This document shows, one piece after another, positions 1-6,877 of a stretch of 12,883 nt of DNA; position 1 is the first letter of the stretch, and each line of letters starts with the position of its first letter. A program made the translations under genes and the position numbers. The notes below the pieces were generated by a model. The model worked only from the letters and a program-made list of their open reading frames with translations. It had not been told where the DNA came from and ran no database searches. This DNA comes from Sandaracinaceae bacterium (GTDB lineage: Bacteria > Myxococcota_A > Polyangia > Polyangiales > Sandaracinaceae). The stretch is from NCBI GenBank assembly GCA_025056955.1, contig JANWYL010000067.1:1-12883 (forward strand), written 5' to 3'.

Positions 1-669
1 AAAAGGCAGAGGATTTACGAAAGCCGTGTCAACAATACCCGTCTTTTGGTTCAGAACATCGCAAAGCTTGAGCCTAACAAAAGGCCGCGCCTTCTTATTT
101 CTGCGAGTGATGTTGGTTACTACGGAGACCGAGGAGAGGAAGAACTCGACGAATCTGCTCCTCCAGGGAAAGGATTTCTTGCCGAAGTGTGCATCGACTG
201 GGAAAAAGAAGCAATGACAGCTGAGGCCCTTGGGCTTCGGGTCATTTGCTTGAGAATTGGGCTCGTGATGAGTTCAGAAGGAGGAGCCCTTCGCTCGATC
301 CTTCCCATTGCAAAGGCGGGGCTATTTGGTCCAATTGGTAGCGGCAAGCAGTTTTGGCCTTGGATTGCAATTGACGATGTGATCAGGGGAATTGAATTTG
401 TGATGAGCAATGAAGACCTGAGGGGTCCGATTAACCTTGTCGCACCTTCACCTCTTCGTCAAGGAAGCTTTGCTCAGGCACTCGGCAAATCGATCGGGCG
501 TCCTTCGTTTTTGCCCACACCTGCTTGGGCCGTGCGGTTTGCACTTGGTGGTTTTTCAGACGAGCTTCTTTGGAGCCGCCGGGTTGTGCCAGCTGCTCTG
601 AACCGCGCCGGTTTCTCATTCCGCTATCCCCGCCTTGAAGAAGCCCTCGCTCACTTGATTTCAACCTAG
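1..669 (+). CDS. TIGR01777/YfcH-family NAD(P)-binding epimerase-like protein (5' partial)
   Basis: The reading frame is open from base 1, so the start and the N-terminal Rossmann glycine motif lie outside the window; 222 codons are visible of a family usually near 300 residues. The visible part begins with an ESRVNNTRLLV segment typical of the family, then RLLISASDVGYYGDRG (the conserved Ser-Ala-Ser and Tyr-Tyr-Gly of this extended SDR subgroup), then a Glu-rich stretch and the conserved FLAEVCIDWEKEA region. The last 50 residues (LPTPAWAVRFALGG to the end, with AGFSFRYPRLEEAL) match the small DUF1731-type C-terminal domain of these proteins. The family is cytoplasmic and related to nucleotide-sugar epimerases (E. 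coli YfcH), with substrate mostly unknown. An internal TTG at 46 is not the true start, because homology-like sequence continues upstream of it. The TAG stop is at 667-669. Confidence 0.93.
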   Translation, partial: KRQRIYESRVNNTRLLVQNIAKLEPNKRPRLLISASDVGYYGDRGEEELDESAPPGKGFLAEVCIDWEKEAMTAEALGLRVICLRIGLVMSSEGGALRSILPIAKAGLFGPIGSGKQFWPWIAIDDVIRGIEFVMSNEDLRGPINLVAPSPLRQGSFAQALGKSIGRPSFLPTPAWAVRFALGGFSDELLWSRRVVPAALNRAGFSFRYPRLEEALAHLIST

Positions 670-705
670 GTTGAAAAGGCAAAAGCCCTTGTCTAAGGAA
701 GAAAA

Positions 706-720
706 TGAGAATAACTTTCA
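706..720 (+). promoter_or_regulatory. candidate Fur box upstream of the TonB-dependent receptor
   Basis: The 15 bases TGAGAATAACTTTCA match the 7-1-7 Fur consensus TGATAATNATTATCA at 11 of 14 informative positions and form an imperfect inverted repeat about the central base. The site lies about 90-100 bases before the receptor start, in the only intergenic stretch in front of it. A weak -35-like TTGTCT is at 689-694, which would put the site over the -10 region. Iron-dependent repression is expected for a siderophore receptor, so context agrees, but the match was scored by eye and related regulators have similar sites. Confidence 0.42.
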
Positions 721-817
721 ATCCCATGTTTTGGGAAAGGCCATGTTCGTCAAAAAGCAAAGCCAAAGAAAAAAAACCCACATTTTATGTTGTGGTCTTG
801 CCTGAGGCATGCTGCTC

Positions 818-3247
818 ATGAGAGCCCTTTTTCATTTGAGGCAAGAAGGCTGCCTCAAAGTTGGACCCCTAGGGGTTCAATGGGTGCCGCTTGTGACAGA
901 ATTGGTCTTGGTGGCCCTGTTGGTGGCGACGAGCCTTAGCAGGGTGCACGCTGATGCGAAGAGAAAAAAGGAAGAAAGGGCCTTCTGCGAGTCAAATGCA
1001 TCTCCTTTGGGAGCCAGCTGTGACGCCGGGGCAGAAGTCAAGGACCGAAAAGAACCAGCTTCTGGTTCAAGCGGTAGCACATTTGATTCACGTGAGGGGC
1101 AAAGCAAAAAGGAAACAGAAGGAACCAAGGAAGAGCCCTTGCGCATTCGAGATGTGCTGGTCGTCGGCCAAGCAGAAGCCCTCTTTCGAAGTGGAGGCTC
1201 AGCCCACGGGCTGAGCGAACATGCCCTTAGGGCACTCCGCTTCGATAATCCGATCGCAGTGATGGCAACCCTTCCTGGCGTGTATGTTCGAACTGAAGAT
1301 GGTTTCGGGCTTCGTCCAAACATCGGGGTTCGAGGAGCAAACGCAGAGCGCTCGCGTCGGGTTACACTCATGGAAGATGAAGTGCTTCTCGCCCCCGCCC
1401 CCTACTCCGCACCCGCGGCTTACTACTTCCCTCTCATGATGCGGATTATTGGGGTGGATGCAGTCATGGGGCCTTCGGCAATTCCTTATGGACCTCATAC
1501 CGTCGGGGGGGCGCTCAATTTTCGAAATCGTCAAATCCCAAAGCGCTCAGAGGGGCGGGTTGATTTGGCAATCGGCAACACCTGGTATGGACGCTTCCAC
1601 GGACACTATGGAAGCTCAAATCGTTGGGGTGGTTTTTTGGTGGAGGTGGCTCACCTGCGCAGTGATGGCTTTCAGCGCCTCGATTTTGTGCATGGCGATC
1701 CAACAACTGGATTCGATCGAAGCGATCTCATGGCACGTGGGGAAATAAGAGGGCGCTTGAGCGAGGCCATCGAGCACCGGTTGGAACTCGTGGGAGGGCT
1801 TGGGCTTGAGCGTTCAAATGAGTCCTATCTAGGGCTAGCGATTTCAGATTTTCGCGCTGACCCCTTGCGGCGTTACGGAGCCGCTGGAAGCGATCGGATG
1901 GAATGGTGGAGAACACGACTCATGCTTCGCTACGAGTTGGCTGGCGAAGACGTGGAGTTTGTGCTCACCGCCTACCGGCACGATCTCGATCGCACGTGGC
2001 AGAGGCTTGATTCTTTCGTTGATGGAACCCGGCTCGATGAGGTGCTCGCACAGCCAGAAGGAAGAAACGCCTTCTACTATGCCGTCCTCGTCGGCAAAGA
2101 AAGCGCGTCGACACCGGGCCAAGCCCTGCTTCGTGTCCGCAATAGGAGGGTTTTCGTCTCCCAGGGCATCCAGGCCCGCTTGCGCTTCCGAGCGCGCACA
2201 GAAGGAGTGAAGCACGGCATCGAAGCAGGATTGCGCATCCATCATGATGAGGTGGATCGTCATCACACGGGCATGGGTCTCTTCATCGAACGAAATACCC
2301 TGGTCCCTGATGGCCAGGGTGAGCGGTTGCTCACGTGGAATCGGGCCCAATCAGTCGCTTTTTCAGCCTACACGCTGTATCAACTGAGATACCTAGGCTT
2401 TTTGATCCAGCCAGGTTTGCGGATTGAGGCAATCTGGGGTGGATTCCTCGACCGAAAGAGCGGTGTTTCGCAATCAACCGAACAAGTTGAATTAATGCCT
2501 GGGTTGGGGTTAAATTACGAGTTGACCCCTGATTGGGTGCTTTTTGCGGGAACTCATCGTGGTTTCTCCCCTGTGGCCCCAGGACAGCCCCCGGGGGTGC
2601 GTCCGGAGCGTTCGTGGAACTATGAAGCTGGCACGCGCTTTGGGCGGATCGAGGCACAAACAAACGCTGAAGTTGCCTTTTTTCTCTCAGACTATGAAAA
2701 CATTACAGGGGAGTGCTCTGGAGCAAGCGGCTGCCCGATCGAGCTCATCGATCGCATGTTCAATGGCGATCGGGCGCTGATCATGGGCATTGAAGCTGCG
2801 GGAGCGCATTTGTTTCAATCGGGGGAGTTTCGCATTCCATTGCGTGCAAGTTACACTTTTACCTGGAGCCGCTTCGCAACGGCTTTTGTGTCTGAAAACC
2901 CCCAGTTTGGGAAAGTGGAAGTCGGAGATCACTTGCCCTATATCCCTGAGCACCAGTTCACCGTCGTGGCAGGTTTCAAGTGGCGTGCTTTTGATACCCA
3001 TCTCCAGCTCCAACACATCGGTCCAATGCGAGACAAGGCCTCAAAGGGTCCAATTCAGCCCGGGGAAGGAACAGATCCCCAAACCTATTTTGACGCCAAC
3101 GTGGGCTTTCAAATCGACTCCATTCGCCTCTATGTCCGAGGAGAAAACTTGTTGATGGCCACCCCCATCGCCTCCCTTCGACCTTTTGGAGCTCGCCCGG
3201 GAAGACCTTTTCTCGTCATGGCGGGGCTTGAAGCACAGTGGAACTAA
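818..3247 (+). CDS. TonB-dependent outer-membrane receptor, FecA-like (ferric-siderophore/citrate type)
   Basis: An outer-membrane gated channel that should import an iron chelate using TonB-ExbBD energy. Numbered from the ATG at 809, a hydrophobic signal segment (VTELVLVALLVATSL) ends near residue 48. About 60 charged, low-complexity residues follow, then the plug at about 112-245. The plug contains DNPIAVMATLPGVYVR, LRPNIGVRGANAERSRRV and IPYGPHTVGGALNFRNR, which resemble the FecA plug (GIRG, YGPQSVGG, NF). The remainder to residue 812 is the beta-barrel, with SYLGLAISDFRADPLRRY resembling FecA barrel sequence. ATG 818 was chosen because GAGG at 804-807 is 10 bases before it but only one base before ATG 809; a GTG at 884 after AGGGG (871-875) would also keep the signal segment. 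The barrel ends in EAQWN, not the usual terminal Phe. No fecI/fecR-type regulators are adjacent, and it converges on dnaB. The ligand cannot be told from sequence. Confidence 0.93.
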   Translation: MRALFHLRQEGCLKVGPLGVQWVPLVTELVLVALLVATSLSRVHADAKRKKEERAFCESNASPLGASCDAGAEVKDRKEPASGSSGSTFDSREGQSKKETEGTKEEPLRIRDVLVVGQAEALFRSGGSAHGLSEHALRALRFDNPIAVMATLPGVYVRTEDGFGLRPNIGVRGANAERSRRVTLMEDEVLLAPAPYSAPAAYYFPLMMRIIGVDAVMGPSAIPYGPHTVGGALNFRNRQIPKRSEGRVDLAIGNTWYGRFHGHYGSSNRWGGFLVEVAHLRSDGFQRLDFVHGDPTTGFDRSDLMARGEIRGRLSEAIEHRLELVGGLGLERSNESYLGLAISDFRADPLRRYGAAGSDRMEWWRTRLMLRYELAGEDVEFVLTAYRHDLDRTWQRLDSFVDGTRLDEVLAQPEGRNAFYYAVLVGKESASTPGQALLRVRNRRVFVSQGIQARLRFRARTEGVKHGIEAGLRIHHDEVDRHHTGMGLFIERNTLVPDGQGERLLTWNRAQSVAFSAYTLYQLRYLGFLIQPGLRIEAIWGGFLDRKSGVSQSTEQVELMPGLGLNYELTPDWVLFAGTHRGFSPVAPGQPPGVRPERSWNYEAGTRFGRIEAQTNAEVAFFLSDYENITGECSGASGCPIELIDRMFNGDRALIMGIEAAGAHLFQSGEFRIPLRASYTFTWSRFATAFVSENPQFGKVEVGDHLPYIPEHQFTVVAGFKWRAFDTHLQLQHIGPMRDKASKGPIQPGEGTDPQTYFDANVGFQIDSIRLYVRGENLLMATPIASLRPFGARPGRPFLVMAGLEAQWN

Positions 3248-3306
3248 ACTGTTCATGAGCAGTGTATCCAGATTGATGCCATCGCTTCAAATTTCCTCCT
3301 TCAAAC

Positions 3307-4710
3307 TCATTCATCATCGGGAATTCCTTCAAACTCGCCCTCCTCCAAATTCTCAAAGCGGGTGTACTCGTGGAGGAAGCGGCATCTCACCTTCCCCGTT
3401 GGGCCACTGCGCTGCTTGCCGATAATGATTTCGGCAAGCCCTCGAAGCTTCTCTCGCTCGACCTCGTCTTTAGCGTAAACCTCTGGTCGATAGACGAAAA
3501 GGATAAGGTCAGCATCTTGTTCAATCGCTCCTGACTCCCGCAAGTCAGAAAGCTGGGGCCTTTTGTCTTTTCCAGGTCGATTTTCAACACCCCGGTTGAG
3601 CTGAGAGAGGGCAATGACAGGCACATCAAGCTCTTTGGCCAGGGCCTTGAGCGAGCGGCTGATTTCGCTGATTTCTTGCTCGCGGCTTTCTGGATGACCC
3701 CCAGAGCTCAAAAGCTGGAGGTAGTCCACAACAACAAGGCCCAAGCCGTGCTCGGCCTTGAGCCTGCGCGCTTTTGCTCGGAGCGCTGTAACAGTGAGGG
3801 CAGCCGTGTCATCGATAAAAATCTTCAAATCGGTGAGGGGAGCTGCAACGGCCATCAGCCGTTTCCACTCTTGGACTGAGAGCATGCCGCTCCGCATCCG
3901 ACTGCCATCAACGCGCGCCTCACTGCAAAGCAGGCGGCGTACAAGCTCCTCCTTTCGCATCTCAAGGGAAAAGATGGCCACGACGATTTTTCTGGAAGAA
4001 GCTGCAGAGACAGCGATATTGAGGGCAAAGGCGGTTTTCCCCATGCCCGGGCGGCCAGCAATCACAATGAGTTCTGAGCCCTTTAGACCTGCTGTCATTT
4101 CATCTAGCTTTGTTAAGCCTGTAGGAAGGCCAATGATGTGCTCTCCTCGTTGAGCAGCTTCTTGGATCTGTTCAACCGTTCGGTAAACGATCTCCTTGAC
4201 GTGCTCGTAAGGGGCTCCGCCTCGGTTTTTGCCGATGTCAAAAATCTTTTTTTCAGCGTAGTCCAAGAATTCTTCAGCGTTTCCGTAGTCCGAGTATCCA
4301 ATCGCAGCGATTTCGTGGCAGGCGCTGATCACCTGCCGGACAAGTGATTTTTCGCGGACGATTTCGGCGTGTCGCTCGATGTGTGCAATGGCAGGAATGG
4401 TATTCGTCAGTGAAAGCAGATGGGAATCCCCGCCAGCACTTTCCAGTTTCCCGTGGTCGACGAGCCAGTTTCGAAGGGTGATCGTGTCAACTGGCTCCCC
4501 CTTCCGAAACAGCTCAATCATCGCTTCAAAAATGATTGCGTTCGCTCGGCTGTAGAAATCACCGGGGGTGAGGATTTGAAGTACGGTGACCATCGCGGCG
4601 TTTTCAAGCAAAATCCCGCCAAGGACGGCGTGCTCTGCCTCCAAGGAATGAGGAGGCACGCGACCCACCTCCTTGGGGATGCGATCGCTTTCAAAAGCAA
4701 CCACGGCCAT
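3307..4710 (-). CDS. dnaB: Replicative DNA helicase DnaB
   Basis: Hexameric 5'-3' helicase that unwinds DNA at the replication fork and recruits primase. The protein is about 467 residues, normal for the family. The N-terminal DnaB domain starts at VPPHSLEAEHAVLGGILL; the RecA-like C-terminal domain carries Walker A GRPGMGKT (about 219-226), Walker B VVVDYLQL (about 326-333), ALSQLNR with the sensor Gln, SDLRESGAIEQDAD and the GKQRSGPTG loop near the end. All expected motifs are present, with no intein and no truncation. The ATG at 4710 is preferred; a TTG at 4719 adds three residues, and neither has a strong ribosome site. The gene follows the Sel1-repeat gene by about 29 bases on the same strand and may be cotranscribed with it. 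The common neighbours rpsF, rpsR and rplI are not present here. The 59-base gap to the convergent receptor gene (3248-3306) holds no convincing hairpin plus T-run terminator. Confidence 0.97.
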   Translation of the reverse strand: MAVVAFESDRIPKEVGRVPPHSLEAEHAVLGGILLENAAMVTVLQILTPGDFYSRANAIIFEAMIELFRKGEPVDTITLRNWLVDHGKLESAGGDSHLLSLTNTIPAIAHIERHAEIVREKSLVRQVISACHEIAAIGYSDYGNAEEFLDYAEKKIFDIGKNRGGAPYEHVKEIVYRTVEQIQEAAQRGEHIIGLPTGLTKLDEMTAGLKGSELIVIAGRPGMGKTAFALNIAVSAASSRKIVVAIFSLEMRKEELVRRLLCSEARVDGSRMRSGMLSVQEWKRLMAVAAPLTDLKIFIDDTAALTVTALRAKARRLKAEHGLGLVVVDYLQLLSSGGHPESREQEISEISRSLKALAKELDVPVIALSQLNRGVENRPGKDKRPQLSDLRESGAIEQDADLILFVYRPEVYAKDEVEREKLRGLAEIIIGKQRSGPTGKVRCRFLHEYTRFENLEEGEFEGIPDDE

Positions 4711-4739
4711 GTTCTTCAAGGTGAGTTCTAAAAGAGTGT

Positions 4740-6818
4740 CTACTCAGAGTGGGAGAAAGTTGCATTCTCCCTCGCAAGGCGTTCTTGTGCCTCACAGGCC
4801 GGGGCATAGTTCATGGTGCACGCTCGCCTGTAGTACTCAGCAGCAAGACCAGGAGATGCAGTGCCTCCCACTTGGCCCCGCTCAAAGAGACGAGCAAGAT
4901 TAAAGCATCCTCTCGCTTCCCCTTGAGAGCAAGCGCGATCGTAGAGATCGATTGCCCGGCGCAGGTCGCGCCGAACGCCATTTCCAGTTTCGTGGAGGGA
5001 GCCCAGGTTGGAGCATGCAAGCCAGTGCCCACCTTCACACGCCAGTCCAAAAAGCCTTGCGGCTTCAGCAGGATTGCGCCGAACACCAGCCCCGCGCACC
5101 TGAAGTGTTCCAAGGTTGGTACATCCGGAAAGCAAGCCTCCATCGCAGGCACGTCTGTAAAGCTCTGCTGCCCGAACCAGATTGGGTGTCGTCCCAAGGC
5201 CCTGCTCGAAGGCGTGGCCCAATGCATTGCACCCCCGCAAATCCCCTCCATCACATGCCTTGAGAAAGAAGGCAAAAGCCTTTTGTGCATCGCGGGGAAG
5301 CCCTTTTCCGTTTCGATGGAGTAGACCAAGCCTTGTGCAGCCGTAGGCTTCGTTTTGCTCGCAGGCCTTCTGATACAACTCGACCGCTCGCAACAAGTCC
5401 TGAGCCACCCCTTTGCCTTCTTCGTGCAGTACACCAAGGTTTGTGCAGCCAAGCATCTCACCCCCTTGGCAAGCGCGCTCGTAGAGCAAACGGGCTTGGG
5501 CGAGATCAGGAATTCCTCCCCTCCCCTCCTCAAGGGCCTGGCCAAGCACGACACATCCCCAAAGCTCCCCCCCCTCACAGGCCCTCCGGAAAAGCCTTAG
5601 CGCCCGTTCAGGATCTCGAGACCCCCCACGCCCGTCTTGCATGAGAAGGCCCAAATGAACGCAGCCAATCAGATCACTGCGATCGCAAGAGAATTCAAAA
5701 AGGCGCCTGGCTTCGCGTTCGTCTCTTGGAGTTCCTCTCCCTTCTTCGTGCAAAATTCCAAGGGCCACACAAGCGCTCGTCTCTTCCTCATCACAGGCCT
5801 TGCGATACAAGCGAAGCGCTCCATCGAGGCTCCGTGGAATGCCATCTCCTCGCTCAAAAAGACGCCCAAGATTGGTGCATCCTGCTGGCACTCCGCCAGC
5901 ACAAGCCTGCTGAAAGAGCTCTGCCGCTTGACGCTTTTGACCAAGTTGCTCGCGCAAAAGCCCAAGGTCGTTACAAGCGCTGGCACGCCCTCTTGCGCAA
6001 GCCCGCTCAAAGAAAGCAACGCCGCGTTCTCGCTCTTCCAAAGAACCCTGGCGGAGCATTGCGCCCAAGCGCTCGCAAGATGGGAGGTCTTCCTGCTCAC
6101 ACGCCATCTCGTAGAGGCGTTGCGCTTGTTTTGCGTCTTTCTCTGTGCCTCGACCCCCCGCGAAAAGTTCAGCCAAGTAACGGCACGAAGAAGCCCTGTT
6201 TCCCCGGCAAGCGCGAGTGAAAAGCGAAACCGCTCGTTCGAGATCGGGCCGGGATTCGCTCATCGCCAGTTGGCTTCCCAAGTGCTCGCAGGCTTCAAGC
6301 CAACCAAGTTCACAGGCCCGTTCAAAGAGGGCTTGGGCTTGCGATGGGTTCTCGGCCGTTCCCAAGCCGCTCTCAAACATTCGGCCAGCATCAAAGCAAG
6401 CCCTGCCAAACCCTGCGTCGCAAGCCGCGCGAAAGCTTGATAGCGCTTCTGGCAAGCTGCGCGGCAACCCCCCTCGGCCACTCAGGCGCATGACCCCAAG
6501 GGCCCGGCAAGAGGGTGGATCACCCCGCCGGCAGCCCTCTCGATAGAGCTGGGCCGCTCGCTCGTCATTTCCAATGGCTTCAAAAGCCTGGCCTGCATCG
6601 TGGCAGCGCGAGGGCTCGGGAAGACCGCCATCGCGCAAAACGTGCACTCCCTGGCCAAGGCATTGTGCGGCAAGCTCTTCAGGAGTCGGTGGAGGAGGAG
6701 GCGGTGGCTGAGCCAGCTGGACCCGCCGACGCTTTTGGGCATGAGACGCCTGGGCGCCAAACCCCGAAAGCACGCCCAAAAACACCAAAAGCCAAACCCA
6801 AGGACCTGCCCTCCTCAT
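4740..6818 (-). CDS. Secreted Sel1-like repeat protein, cysteine-paired (Hcp-like), 692 aa
   Basis: Begins with a clear signal peptide (MRRAGPWVWLLVFLGVLSGF, cleavage near the ASHA at about 27), then a basic patch and QPPPPPPPTPEEL at 37-49. From about residue 78 to the end it is an array of helical Sel1/TPR-like units of about 36 residues, most with a GxG turn and an A-x-x-L/F-F/Y-x-x-A helix. Each of 17 units ends with two cysteines exactly eight residues apart, e.g. ACDAGFGRAC, ACEGGELWGC, ACDGGLLSGC. Counting an extra pair at 53 and 72, I find 36 cysteines and none outside this scheme. This is the arrangement of Helicobacter Hcp proteins, where each pair is a disulfide bracing a repeat, so the protein should fold in the periplasm or outside. 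Sel1 proteins are usually scaffolds for protein contacts; the partner here is unknown. It sits 59 bases after the AT-rich gene and about 20-30 bases before dnaB. Confidence 0.92.
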   Translation of the reverse strand: MRRAGPWVWLLVFLGVLSGFGAQASHAQKRRRVQLAQPPPPPPPTPEELAAQCLGQGVHVLRDGGLPEPSRCHDAGQAFEAIGNDERAAQLYREGCRRGDPPSCRALGVMRLSGRGGLPRSLPEALSSFRAACDAGFGRACFDAGRMFESGLGTAENPSQAQALFERACELGWLEACEHLGSQLAMSESRPDLERAVSLFTRACRGNRASSCRYLAELFAGGRGTEKDAKQAQRLYEMACEQEDLPSCERLGAMLRQGSLEERERGVAFFERACARGRASACNDLGLLREQLGQKRQAAELFQQACAGGVPAGCTNLGRLFERGDGIPRSLDGALRLYRKACDEEETSACVALGILHEEGRGTPRDEREARRLFEFSCDRSDLIGCVHLGLLMQDGRGGSRDPERALRLFRRACEGGELWGCVVLGQALEEGRGGIPDLAQARLLYERACQGGEMLGCTNLGVLHEEGKGVAQDLLRAVELYQKACEQNEAYGCTRLGLLHRNGKGLPRDAQKAFAFFLKACDGGDLRGCNALGHAFEQGLGTTPNLVRAAELYRRACDGGLLSGCTNLGTLQVRGAGVRRNPAEAARLFGLACEGGHWLACSNLGSLHETGNGVRRDLRRAIDLYDRACSQGEARGCFNLARLFERGQVGGTASPGLAAEYYRRACTMNYAPACEAQERLARENATFSHSE
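6693..6711. repeat. 19-bp copy of a dispersed exact repeat encoding a poly-proline linker
   Basis: These 19 bases are identical to 9155-9173. On the minus strand both copies read in the same frame as Gln followed by five prolines, directly after the signal region of two different secreted proteins. Low-complexity convergence is the simplest explanation. Confidence 0.6.
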
Positions 6819-6824
6819 GCCACC

Positions 6825-6833
6825 ATCATATCA
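6825..6833 (-). promoter_or_regulatory. possible extended -10 element before the Sel1-repeat gene
   Basis: On the minus strand this reads TGATATGAT, matching the extended -10 form TGnTATaAT with one mismatch. No matching -35 is seen. It ends only six bases before the ATG at 6818, so initiation from it would give a nearly leaderless message; chance is quite possible in this AT-rich gap. Confidence 0.22.
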
Positions 6834-6877
6834 GCTTTTTCTCGAAAAGAATTTGTTTTCATGCTTTCTTTAAAAAA

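Noticed and set aside
120..410. 96-codon minus-strand frame opposite the epimerase-like gene
   Set aside because: Antisense shadow with no homology-like features; the plus strand clearly encodes the TIGR01777 protein.
722..736. Hairpin TCCCA-TGTTT-TGGGA in the leader of the receptor gene
   Set aside because: Only a 5-bp stem without a T-run or riboswitch-like context; expected by chance.
3248..3263. Near-palindrome ACTGTTCATGAGCAGT as a terminator between convergent genes
   Set aside because: No usable loop and no T-run follows on either strand.
4811..5578. 255-codon minus-strand frame inside the Sel1 gene
   Set aside because: Alternative frame of the repeat array with no signal, domain or ribosome site of its own.
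5637..6440. 267-codon plus-strand frame opposite the Sel1 gene
   Set aside because: Antisense shadow of a repeated GC-rich gene; the periodic residues mirror the 36-residue repeat.
4740..6818. Tandem repeats of the Sel1 gene as a CRISPR or DNA satellite
   Set aside because: The periodicity is at the protein level (about 36 residues) with diverged DNA; no identical short repeats with unique spacers.
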